A stretch of DNA of 11,699 bases from positions 1-11,699 of the forward strand of contig URCV01000049.1 in assembly GCA_900546445.1 (NCBI GenBank). Reading direction: 5' to 3'. A model generated the notes under the pieces. It was not told the DNA's origin, did not search any database, and saw only the letters and a program-made list of their open reading frames with translations. The position numbers and the translations under genes are program-made. Source of the DNA: an uncultured Bacteroidales bacterium (lineage in GTDB: Bacteria; Bacteroidota; Bacteroidia; Bacteroidales; UBA932). Each line of letters starts with the position of its first letter. Position 1 is the first letter of the stretch. This document shows, one piece after another, positions 1-7,531 of the stretch.

Positions 1-2966
1 GGATATACGCTGTTGTCTATGCCCGATGACACTGGAGAGCCTCCGATTTCGGTGGTGAATCCGTTATATCCGAACAAGCAAAGCGGACGCTGCGCCGACA
101 CATAAGCCCTGATGCTGCGTGCCCATTTCATACCGGTAAACGTGTATCCCACCTGAATGTTGTTAATGTTGAATGAAGAACCATTCTCGAGGTAGAACTC
201 GTTACAAGTCTGGATGAAACTGGTTCCTGCAGCTTCCGCTGACGGATAGGTGTTCGACTTGTTGTCCTTAGTCCATCTGTTCTTGTAGAAATCGAGGTCG
301 TAGTTGGCCTCTGAGAATATGCCTCGCTGCATACGCTTGAGGTTGAGTATCTTGTTACCCACCTGAGCGTTTATGAGCATACTGAAGTCCCAATTCTTAT
401 AGTTGAGTCCCACGTTGAATCCGAGTATCATCCACGGAAGCGGACTTCCCAGATAGGTAATGTCGTCCTTATTTACGGTACCGTCGCCCGTAACGTCGTG
501 GTACTTAAAATAACCGGCATCCTTTATTATCTGGTTTACAGGATCTTGGAGAGCCTCTTTCTCGGAAGCGTAGACCCCGTCTATCTTATATCCCCAGAAA
601 CCTCCGATAGGATAGCCTATAGCGGCACGAGTGGCATAATTACCATTAACCGAAGTTCCCGGCACATAGTCGTAACTACTTAACTCCAAACCACTAAGTT
701 TCGTAACTTCGTTATGGTTGAAGGTGGCGTTCAGCCCCAAGTTATATGAGAAGTCCTCTCCTATGCTGTCGTTCCAGTTCAGGCTCATTTCAAGTCCGAG
801 GTTCATTACGGAACCATTGTTGGAGAGCAGATTCGTAGTACCGCCTCCGGCTGCGATAGGGGTCAGGAACACGACGTTGTCGGTTATACGGTCGTAGACG
901 TCGATTTCCGCACGCAGACGATTCGAACAGGTAGAAAAGTCGACGCCCAGATTGGCCTCGGTCACGACTTCCCACTTAAGGTAGTTGTTTACCACGGTCT
1001 GCGCACCGACGCCGTCGAATACAGTGTCTCCGAATACGGCAGAAGCGCCCATTCCGGAGGTGCCGAGGATCGCGGACGAATTGGCAGGGACATTATCGTT
1101 ACCGAGCATACCCCACGAGGCTCTTACCTTCAGGTAGTCAAAGAAATGCTGTTCGCTCATAAAATCCTCTTCGGTGAGGTTCCAGGCCAATCCGGCAGAT
1201 GGAAAGATGCCCCACTTCTGCTGGTATTTGGACGAGCCGTCCGCGCGAAGGGTGAAAGTAGCAAGATACTTTTCGGAATAATTGTAAGTACCGCGTGCGA
1301 AGAAGGATACGCCGTTATAGCGCGAGCCGCCATCGCTTGCGAGCTGGTTACGAGACGAACCGTTTACGAGATAAAGCGAGGCACTGTCGAAGTTAGGAAC
1401 TGAATTGCGGGTTCCAGTAAGAGAGCGGCTAAGCTGTGTCCTTACCGAATTACCTAACATCAAAGACCAGCTGTGACGCTCGGCATTTCCATTATAGGTG
1501 AGGACGTTATCCAAGATCTGGTTTAATCCGTAACCAAATGTTTTAGTGAGTGACGATGTGTTAACACTCTGACTTCCACCTACATTGTACTCCGGTGTAT
1601 AATTATGGCTGTCATAGAAATAGAAATCCATATTATACGAAGTCTTGAAGGTGAGAGCTTGCGGAATGATAGTGAACTCAGCATAAGCGGACAGCACTTC
1701 CTTGAGCCCGTTTTCGCCGGAATTGTTATAGTATGCGCTGGCTATCGGATTACCGTAGGCATTGGCAAATCCGTAAAGCTGCGGAGAATCGAAATGAACC
1801 GGGTAAGCATCGGTGTTACTCTCGTTATAGACGTTATATACAGGCGGATTAAGGAAGGCCTGATAGAAAGCGTTTGAGTTATAATTATTTCTCTTATAGC
1901 GAGAAAGTACCGAGTTTACGCCCATCTTGAGCCAAGAGGTCATCTTCTGGTCCAATCGGGTGCGTATGTTGATACGGTCGTAATCGTTAGTGGTGTGATT
2001 CATAATGCCATCTTGATAGTAATAGCTGAGTCCCACCGAATAATTCGTATTGTCCGATGCGCCGGAGAGGTCGACGGAGTGGTTAGTGGTGAACGCAGGC
2101 TTTACCAGTTCGGCATACCAGTCAGTGTCTCCGGGGAAGGCGTCCGCACTAATGGGAGTCCATCCTATGGTGTTCTTGTTAGCCTCGTTACGAAGCTCGA
2201 CATACTGGGCCTTGTTCGCCAGTGGCATTATGTTAATAGGAACCTGCACGCCGGCATAGCCTTCGTAATTGATGCTCAAGTGGTCCTTAGTACCTTTCTT
2301 CGTGGTGACGATGATCACGCCGTTCGCTGCGCGTACACCATAGATGGCTGCCGCAGATGCGTCCTTGAGCACTGTCAGGCTCTCTATATCGTTAGATGAC
2401 AGGAAGTCGATGTTATCCTGGAACACTCCGTCCACTACATAGAGAGGATTGGCATAGTCGCTGATGGAACCCACGCCACGTACCTTTACCTTAGGTGTGG
2501 AGCCAGGGGCACCGCTATTGATGACTTGCACGCCGCTGACCATACCCTGAAGGGCTGCCATAGGAGAAGAAGCGGCCTGCTTGGTCAGTTCCCCACCCTT
2601 AATGGTAACTATAGGAGCGGTAAGGTCCTTTGATTTCTGCGTACCATAACCCACTACCACACTTTCTTCGAGAAGAAGATTGTCGACGGTGAGCGTAACG
2701 TCGATTCTTTCCCTTCCGTTTACAGCCTCTTCCCTCTCGGTATAACCCTGGAATGAGAATACGAGAACTGCATCCGAAGGAACCGTAATCGAATAATTAC
2801 CGTCGAAATCGGTTACGACTCCGGTGGTGCCGCCCTTTACGAACACGGCAGCCTGCGGAAGCGGATAACCTTCGTTATCAAGCACAGTACCTTCCACCTT
2901 GACTGACTGTCCCCACGCGGAAACAGCGGCGAAAAGCATTGCTAAGAAAACAGTCAAACGTTTCAT
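1..2966 (-). CDS. SusC/RagA-family TonB-dependent outer-membrane glycan transporter (3' end cut by window edge)
   Basis: This protein forms the outer-membrane beta-barrel that, with a SusD lipoprotein, imports oligosaccharides using TonB energy. The frame, spot-checked along its length, stays open from the ATG at 2966 to the left edge: 988 codons. Visible in order: signal peptide (residues 1-20, ending AWGQ), a CarboxypepD_reg-like domain (about 22-95), the VVVGYGTQ motif (103-110), a plug domain with LYVVDGVFQDN (175-185) and YGVRAANGVIIVTTKKG (209-225), then the barrel. DVTGDGTVNKDD (824-835) is the calcium-site-like motif usual in this family. The last visible residues, SSGIDNSVYP, normally lie about 15 residues before the end, so almost all of the protein is present. 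Near the C-terminus the usual QNLFTFT motif is replaced by QRPLCLF. There is no STN domain, so anti-sigma signalling is not expected. It lies 6 bp downstream of the glucanase gene, implying one operon; susD probably follows beyond the edge. Confidence 0.96.
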   Translation of the reverse strand, partial: MKRLTVFLAMLFAAVSAWGQSVKVEGTVLDNEGYPLPQAAVFVKGGTTGVVTDFDGNYSITVPSDAVLVFSFQGYTEREEAVNGRERIDVTLTVDNLLLEESVVVGYGTQKSKDLTAPIVTIKGGELTKQAASSPMAALQGMVSGVQVINSGAPGSTPKVKVRGVGSISDYANPLYVVDGVFQDNIDFLSSNDIESLTVLKDASAAAIYGVRAANGVIIVTTKKGTKDHLSINYEGYAGVQVPINIMPLANKAQYVELRNEANKNTIGWTPISADAFPGDTDWYAELVKPAFTTNHSVDLSGASDNTNYSVGLSYYYQDGIMNHTTNDYDRINIRTRLDQKMTSWLKMGVNSVLSRYKRNNYNSNAFYQAFLNPPVYNVYNESNTDAYPVHFDSPQLYGFANAYGNPIASAYYNNSGENGLKEVLSAYAEFTIIPQALTFKTSYNMDFYFYDSHNYTPEYNVGGSQSVNTSSLTKTFGYGLNQILDNVLTYNGNAERHSWSLMLGNSVRTQLSRSLTGTRNSVPNFDSASLYLVNGSSRNQLASDGGSRYNGVSFFARGTYNYSEKYLATFTLRADGSSKYQQKWGIFPSAGLAWNLTEEDFMSEQHFFDYLKVRASWGMLGNDNVPANSSAILGTSGMGASAVFGDTVFDGVGAQTVVNNYLKWEVVTEANLGVDFSTCSNRLRAEIDVYDRITDNVVFLTPIAAGGGTTNLLSNNGSVMNLGLEMSLNWNDSIGEDFSYNLGLNATFNHNEVTKLSGLELSSYDYVPGTSVNGNYATRAAIGYPIGGFWGYKIDGVYASEKEALQDPVNQIIKDAGYFKYHDVTGDGTVNKDDITYLGSPLPWMILGFNVGLNYKNWDFSMLINAQVGNKILNLKRMQRGIFSEANYDLDFYKNRWTKDNKSNTYPSAEAAGTSFIQTCNEFYLENGSSFNINNIQVGYTFTGMKWARSIRAYVSAQRPLCLFGYNGFTTEIGGSPVSSGIDNSVY

Positions 2967-2972
2967 ACTATT

Positions 2973-4568
2973 TTATTTTTTGTAAGTAAAACCTAAAGCC
3001 TCAAGTCCTGTTTGAATCTCCGGAGCGCTCATAAAGAGGTCCCACAGGAGAGAAGAACGATAATTCTCTATCATAACTGCGATAGGACCCTGGTCAATAG
3101 CCAGATAGCTCTTTACCACCTGCTGTCCTTCCACGAGCGAAGGATTATACGAATCGTAGAATCCCATAGGTCCGAACACGGTCTCGCCCAAATCGTAATA
3201 GAGATGTCTAAGACACTGCAGCGACTCTTCCGGAGTATAGACTATGGAAGAAATGGCTGCCGTAGGAGACACGGTGCCGTTTTCGGCATCGGTTCCCGGA
3301 TGGTGGCTCGTATAACCTACCATCATATCGTCGGAAGAGGTAAATCCCCACAGATCCGGGCCAAGTCCCTTATGCTGCTTAGGGTTTTCTACCGCATACT
3401 TATAATGAATCAGCGCGTGTGCGCGGTTTCTTTCGAAATAATCCACCTTTCCGTCGGTCAAGCCCTTAGGATTCAGTCCCAGCCAAGAATAGTGCGTAAA
3501 GAAGAGCGGTCCGCCGTATTCCATACCAAGCGGCAACTCGATTCCGAAGTAGGACTTGCCATTATAATAGTAGTCGGAATTCTTATAGCACTTCTCGTAC
3601 ACCTCGGCCTTTATCGGATGAGTTTTCGATGCAGCGGCCAACACATAAGTAATGAAAGTCTCATCGAATCCCTTTATGCGGTGATTCATCTTCCATCCAT
3701 AGTTCTTAGACCAATGCCAATACAAATTCTCCTCGCTTCCATCTTTCGTAAACCAATCCCATTCCACGCCACGAACTAGCCTTTCGATGCGAACGCTCAT
3801 ATCCGGACGGATAAATCTCGCATACTGTCTCAGAGTTATCAATCCCTGTACGAGGAATGCCGTCTCCACGAGGTCTGCTCCGTCGTCGTATTTACTGAAA
3901 TGATGAACGGTGCGCGTATCCGGCTCATACCAATGCGCCCACGCTCCGTGAAATCTTTCCACGCTCTCCAGAAAGTCGATAATCTTGTCGAAAATCTCAA
4001 ATCCTTCCTCTTGAGAAATATATCCCCTTTCTATGCCGGCGATAAGCGCCATAATCCCGAAGCCGGTACCTCCCGTAGTCACAGGATTACCATTAGTGGA
4101 ATTACTCCTCTCGCGAGCCATACCCGATATGGCATCCGAGAACTGCGCGAAGTAGCGCGTCGTATAACGCTGGGTCAGGTCCAGAAGGGCCTCATCGCTC
4201 CTTTCGGGCACCTGCACGTCTACTTTCACACGGGCCAATTCGTCCGGCTTAAGCGAGCGAGGATTCACTCCGTGAGGAAGCATATAATATGTTCGCGCGC
4301 GAGAGTTGTCCGATTCTTTCAAGGACCAATCCAGGAACGGGCTTTGACTAACGGTGGCGAGCAGTTCAGTCTTTCTTCCGGACTTCAAATACAAATCGAA
4401 CTCCGCCCCCTGTGAAGAATTCCAATTAAACTCCACGTGAGCAGGGAAAGCCTCTGCCGTAAGATTATGCGGAAGTACATACAAACCTTCTGCGTTTTGT
4501 GTCCTGTGACAAGAACTAAAACAGATTAAAATTGATAATACAGATACTAAAATACTTATTCTCTTCAT
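2973..4568 (-). CDS. Exported lipoprotein glucanase, PF10091 'glycoamylase-like' family, GH144-like
   Basis: A 531-residue predicted glycoside hydrolase. The N-terminus is a lipoprotein signal peptide ending FSSC (lipid-anchored Cys20), placing it in the periplasm or on the cell surface. Residues about 25-120 look like a beta-sandwich of fibronectin type and 125-531 form an (alpha/alpha)6-type catalytic domain. Family signatures are GMARER (149-154), TTGGTGFGIMAL (164-175), HGAWAHWY (207-214), YDDGADLVETAF (227-238, rich in candidate acidic catalytic residues), MNHRIKGFDETF (294-305), PLFFTHYSWLG (354-364) and DLWGFTSSD (405-413). Databases usually call such proteins 'glucoamylase family', but characterised Bacteroidota members with this layout (GH144, for example from Chitinophaga and Parabacteroides) act on beta-1,2-glucan or sophoro-oligosaccharides. 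The exact substrate here is inference. It is the first gene of the operon, 6 bp ahead of the SusC gene, and diverges from the regulator gene. Length and motifs look intact. Confidence 0.92.
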   Translation of the reverse strand: MKRISILVSVLSILICFSSCHRTQNAEGLYVLPHNLTAEAFPAHVEFNWNSSQGAEFDLYLKSGRKTELLATVSQSPFLDWSLKESDNSRARTYYMLPHGVNPRSLKPDELARVKVDVQVPERSDEALLDLTQRYTTRYFAQFSDAISGMARERSNSTNGNPVTTGGTGFGIMALIAGIERGYISQEEGFEIFDKIIDFLESVERFHGAWAHWYEPDTRTVHHFSKYDDGADLVETAFLVQGLITLRQYARFIRPDMSVRIERLVRGVEWDWFTKDGSEENLYWHWSKNYGWKMNHRIKGFDETFITYVLAAASKTHPIKAEVYEKCYKNSDYYYNGKSYFGIELPLGMEYGGPLFFTHYSWLGLNPKGLTDGKVDYFERNRAHALIHYKYAVENPKQHKGLGPDLWGFTSSDDMMVGYTSHHPGTDAENGTVSPTAAISSIVYTPEESLQCLRHLYYDLGETVFGPMGFYDSYNPSLVEGQQVVKSYLAIDQGPIAVMIENYRSSLLWDLFMSAPEIQTGLEALGFTYKK

Positions 4569-4599
4569 CTGGTTACAAATTTCGGTGTTTCCTTGAATG

Positions 4600-4607
4600 C
4601 AAATATA
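4600..4607 (-). promoter_or_regulatory. Candidate -7 element of the glucanase-SusC operon promoter
   Basis: Read on the minus strand this is TATATTTG, an exact match to the Bacteroides -7 consensus TAnnTTTG. It lies about 32 bp before the glucanase ATG, leaving a short leader. No good TTG sits 19 bp upstream; the nearest TTTG is at 4626-4623, only 15 bp away. A poor -33 with a GACCCTAT box just upstream (4638-4645) suits a promoter that needs an activator. The motif match is observed; promoter activity is inferred. Confidence 0.5.
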
Positions 4608-4637
4608 TAAATCTATCTACATCAAAAAACATATTGC

Positions 4638-4645
4638 GACCCTAT
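4638..4645 (+). repeat. GACCCTAT box, solitary third copy
   Basis: This 8-bp GACCCTAT is identical to the core of both arms of the inverted repeat that starts 21 bp further right. It sits about 30 bp upstream of the glucanase -7 element, a usual place for an activator half-site next to the -33 region. I infer it is an extra binding site for the regulator encoded next door. Confidence 0.55.
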
Positions 4646-4658
4646 AAACGCACCTACA

Positions 4659-4696
4659 GTGAAAATAGGGTCAAAACCAAGACCCTATTTTTTCAC
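4659..4696. promoter_or_regulatory. Inverted repeat, probable operator between the divergent PUL arms
   Basis: The left arm GTGAAAATAGGGTC (4659-4672) and right arm GACCCTATTTTTTCAC (4681-4696) are reverse complements except for two extra A/T in the homopolymer run, separated by the 8-base spacer AAAACCAA. The core half-site is ATAGGGTC/GACCCTAT. It lies between two divergent promoter-like motifs, about 20 bp before the -7 element of the regulator gene and 50-90 bp before that of the glucanase operon. An operator for the LuxR-type HTH regulator encoded next to it is the simplest reading. A terminator is unlikely because no gene ends nearby. The repeat is observed; the function is inferred. 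Confidence 0.65.
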
Positions 4697-4715
4697 TACC
4701 ATTAAAAAAATTAAT

Positions 4716-4723
4716 TATATTTG
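4716..4723 (+). promoter_or_regulatory. Candidate -7 element of the regulator promoter
   Basis: TATATTTG matches the Bacteroides TAnnTTTG consensus exactly and is the same octamer as on the opposite strand at 4600-4607. It lies 18 bp before the regulator ATG at 4742, giving a very short leader. The expected -33 position falls on the T-run and CAC of the right arm of the inverted repeat, so protein bound there would overlap the polymerase site. That suggests autoregulation, by inference. Confidence 0.5.
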
Positions 4724-4741
4724 TAAGAAAATTACGGAATT

Positions 4742-7531
4742 ATGCGCGTTCGGAAATTATTAGTCATAGGGTTATTTTTACTGTCGACAGTAGGCATATG
4801 GGCCCAAGAATCCACGCCGATAGCTAAGGTTTGGAACAAAAGCGACCACCATTTCTCGAATCAGATATGGTCGGTTACCTGTGACGATAACGATGTGGCC
4901 TATTTCGGAAACGCATCCGGGCTCATCCGATTCGACTCGCAGAACTGGAGCGTAACACCCATAAAGGGAGGAAGCATAATACGCTCTACACTATATGATT
5001 CGGGCCGCATCTACGCCGGTTCCTTCGAGGAATTCGGCTATTATGAGACCCTTCCTAACGGACGACTCTCTTATACATCCCTGTCGGATTTGCTGGAAAA
5101 CTATAATATGAACAATGAAGAAATCTGGAACATCTTCAGGTGGAACGAGCTCATAATTTTCCACTCTTTCGTCACGATTTTCATATTCAACCCCGCTAAC
5201 AACGATGTTTCTTTCTTTGATACTAAAGAATTTAACGAAAGCATAGGGATAGATTCCCGAAATACCATACTTAGCAGCGCCCACGGCTTTTCGGAGATAG
5301 ACTTGGCCTCGCGAAGCGTGAAGACAATACCCCATCCGTGGAAAGAGAGAATGGTGGCGGTGCTCCCGCGCGAAAAGGAGAGCGATTTGATAGTCACTAA
5401 GAACGAAGGCATCTATAACTGGGATGGAGTGACACTTCGCCGATGGGCTACCGACTGTGACGACAGGCTAATAGGTGGTGAAGTAAACAAGGCTTACCTT
5501 ACCGACGCCGGCGACATTATCATAGGAAGTAGCCTGTTCGGGTGTACCGCCATAGACAGCGACGGACACAAACTCTGGAACATAGACGCATCCGACGTAC
5601 TTAACGGAAACACCATTCTAAACATAGGCGAAAATAAGGAAGGAGATGTATTCCTGGCTATGGACTCGGGGATAGGACTGGTAGACAGTAACAGCGGCAT
5701 ACGCTACATTCGTGGCATCAGCGAAAACGTGGGCTCGGTCTACTGCGTCCAATTCCGCGCGCCTTATGTCTATATAGGCAGTAACCAGGGCCTCTACGTG
5801 GGAGTGCTTTCTTCGGACAACCTCTCCCTTTCCGACGTGCGAAAGATCAAGCATATCCAAGGCCCTGTCCTCTATCTTAAGGAAAAGGACGGCCAATTAT
5901 TCTGCGGAACAAATGCAGAAACATACCTGCTCTCCGACAGAAAAGCGCAACGCCTGTCCGCAGGAAGCGCCGGTGGAAGTTGCCTCGCTGAAGGTATCAT
6001 AAACGGAAAGGATGTGCTTATAGAAGGCACCTACACGAAGCTCTGTCTCTACATCAAGCAAGACGGGAAGTGGCTCTTTTCACACCGTATCGAAGGATTC
6101 ATACAGCCCATAAGCACCATAGACATAGACTTTATGGGAAATATATGGGCCGGACACAACAGCCGCGGGCTATACAGGATCACGCTAGATTCGAATATGC
6201 GTAACGCCGCCGAAGTCATCTACTACCCTTCTCCGGAATACGACGATGAAGGTCGCCTCGTCAAGGTAAAGAAGATAAACGGCAGGACCGTTTTCTACGA
6301 CGAGAAGCGCATCTACACCTACGACGACATGTCGGGTAAAATCATCCCATACGTGGCACTGAACCGAAGACTCGGAAACATACGTAACATAATGAATATT
6401 AACAGTTACGATGCTAAGAAGTACTGGGTGCTTAACCAGGACGATGCCTTTCTGGTAGACTTTTCCGACGACGACGTGCCTATCGAAAGAATATCCTATA
6501 GTATTTTCGACAGTAACTCCGTAGACCTCCTTAAAGAAATCAAGTCCGGACCTGAGGGCTGGTCCATTATGACCCTAGACAACTCATTGGCCTTCATCCC
6601 GGACCACCTTCCCGAGACCACGAACGAATGGAGACCTTCTCTAAGACTATGCGAGGTAGGAATCTCCGAAAACGACGGTTCCCAATACGAAAACATAGAC
6701 CTCGACAAGCCCCTTATCTGGAACTACGCCAGCAAGCTGGTCAAGTTCACCTACTCCTATCCTTCTTACTCCGAGATAGGTAACAAGCATATCGAATATC
6801 GACTCGACGGGCGCGACGCTCTCTGGAGAAGCGTTGAAGGCGAGGAAATAGACCTTAGCCACCTCAGCGAAGGACACTACCATCTGAACGTGCGCGTCGT
6901 GAACAATTCCTCAGACGTGCTGGACGAGATAAGTACGGATTTTCGAATAAGACCTCCCCTATGGCGCAGCACGGGAGCATATATACTATACGTAATCATC
7001 GCATTGCTAACCTTAGGTTTCGTATGCCTCTCCACAAAGCGAAGGGTGGATAGCCAGAAGAAAGAATTGGAAAACAGGCGACTGGAGTCCGAGCTGAACG
7101 CCAAGAGCCGCGAGATAGCATCGACCACGATGAGTCTCCTTAACAAGAACAAGATTCTTCTCGACCTTAAGGAAGAGCTCAGCGTTCAGAAAAATGCCAT
7201 AGGCAGCGCCTATCCGGACAAATACTACCGCAAGATGATATCGGCGATAGACTCGCAGATTTCCAGCGAGCAGGATTGGCAATTATTCCAGGAGAACTTC
7301 GACCGCATCCACGGGAACTTTTTCCAAATCCTGAAAAGCCGATACCCAAGCCTTACGAGCTCGGATCTCAGGTTCTGTTCCTATCTATGTATGAATCTGT
7401 CGTCTAAGGAGATAGCTTCTATGATGAACATCTCGCTAAAGGGTGTGGAAGCGGCCCGCTACCGCATAAGGAAGAAGATTGGCCTACCGTCTGAGGTCAG
7501 CCTCTCCGCCTTTCTTATGGAACTCAAGTAG
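4742..7531 (+). CDS. Membrane-spanning one-component transcriptional regulator: beta-propeller sensor, Y_Y_Y domain, TM, coiled coil, LuxR-type HTH
   Basis: A 929-residue regulator expected to sense a glycan in the periplasm and bind DNA from the inner membrane. The N-terminal signal or anchor helix is residues 1-22 (ends IWAQ). About 30-630 form repeated short beta-strands of the two-component-regulator propeller type, beginning QIWSVTCDDNDVAYFGN. About 640-740 match the Y_Y_Y (triple tyrosine) fold, with IEYRLDGRDALWRSV and the EGHYHLNVRV strand. A single transmembrane helix spans about 743-764, then a charged coiled coil (about 765-820), and a C-terminal HTH with LSSKEIASMMNIS and GVEAARYRIRKKIGL (886-915). 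There is no histidine-kinase or receiver domain, so it is neither a hybrid two-component system (HTCS) nor a classical two-component protein; the logic resembles SusR. It is divergent from the glucanase-SusC operon, whose control is its likely job. Its last 15 codons and stop overlap the end of asd. Confidence 0.93.
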   Translation: MRVRKLLVIGLFLLSTVGIWAQESTPIAKVWNKSDHHFSNQIWSVTCDDNDVAYFGNASGLIRFDSQNWSVTPIKGGSIIRSTLYDSGRIYAGSFEEFGYYETLPNGRLSYTSLSDLLENYNMNNEEIWNIFRWNELIIFHSFVTIFIFNPANNDVSFFDTKEFNESIGIDSRNTILSSAHGFSEIDLASRSVKTIPHPWKERMVAVLPREKESDLIVTKNEGIYNWDGVTLRRWATDCDDRLIGGEVNKAYLTDAGDIIIGSSLFGCTAIDSDGHKLWNIDASDVLNGNTILNIGENKEGDVFLAMDSGIGLVDSNSGIRYIRGISENVGSVYCVQFRAPYVYIGSNQGLYVGVLSSDNLSLSDVRKIKHIQGPVLYLKEKDGQLFCGTNAETYLLSDRKAQRLSAGSAGGSCLAEGIINGKDVLIEGTYTKLCLYIKQDGKWLFSHRIEGFIQPISTIDIDFMGNIWAGHNSRGLYRITLDSNMRNAAEVIYYPSPEYDDEGRLVKVKKINGRTVFYDEKRIYTYDDMSGKIIPYVALNRRLGNIRNIMNINSYDAKKYWVLNQDDAFLVDFSDDDVPIERISYSIFDSNSVDLLKEIKSGPEGWSIMTLDNSLAFIPDHLPETTNEWRPSLRLCEVGISENDGSQYENIDLDKPLIWNYASKLVKFTYSYPSYSEIGNKHIEYRLDGRDALWRSVEGEEIDLSHLSEGHYHLNVRVVNNSSDVLDEISTDFRIRPPLWRSTGAYILYVIIALLTLGFVCLSTKRRVDSQKKELENRRLESELNAKSREIASTTMSLLNKNKILLDLKEELSVQKNAIGSAYPDKYYRKMISAIDSQISSEQDWQLFQENFDRIHGNFFQILKSRYPSLTSSDLRFCSYLCMNLSSKEIASMMNISLKGVEAARYRIRKKIGLPSEVSLSAFLMELK

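Noticed and set aside
1146..2399. Several 85-134 codon plus-strand frames within the SusC gene region
   Set aside because: The minus-strand SusC frame runs through all of them with family motifs and a signal peptide; the plus-strand frames have no recognisable content.
3012..3779. Open reading frame of 255 codons on the plus strand opposite the glucanase gene
   Set aside because: It is fully antisense to the PF10091 catalytic domain, with no signal peptide or known motif; a shadow frame.
4659..4696. Inverted repeat read as a rho-independent terminator
   Set aside because: The right arm does include a T-run, but the flanking genes diverge from the spacer and no transcript would be expected to end there; an operator is the better reading.
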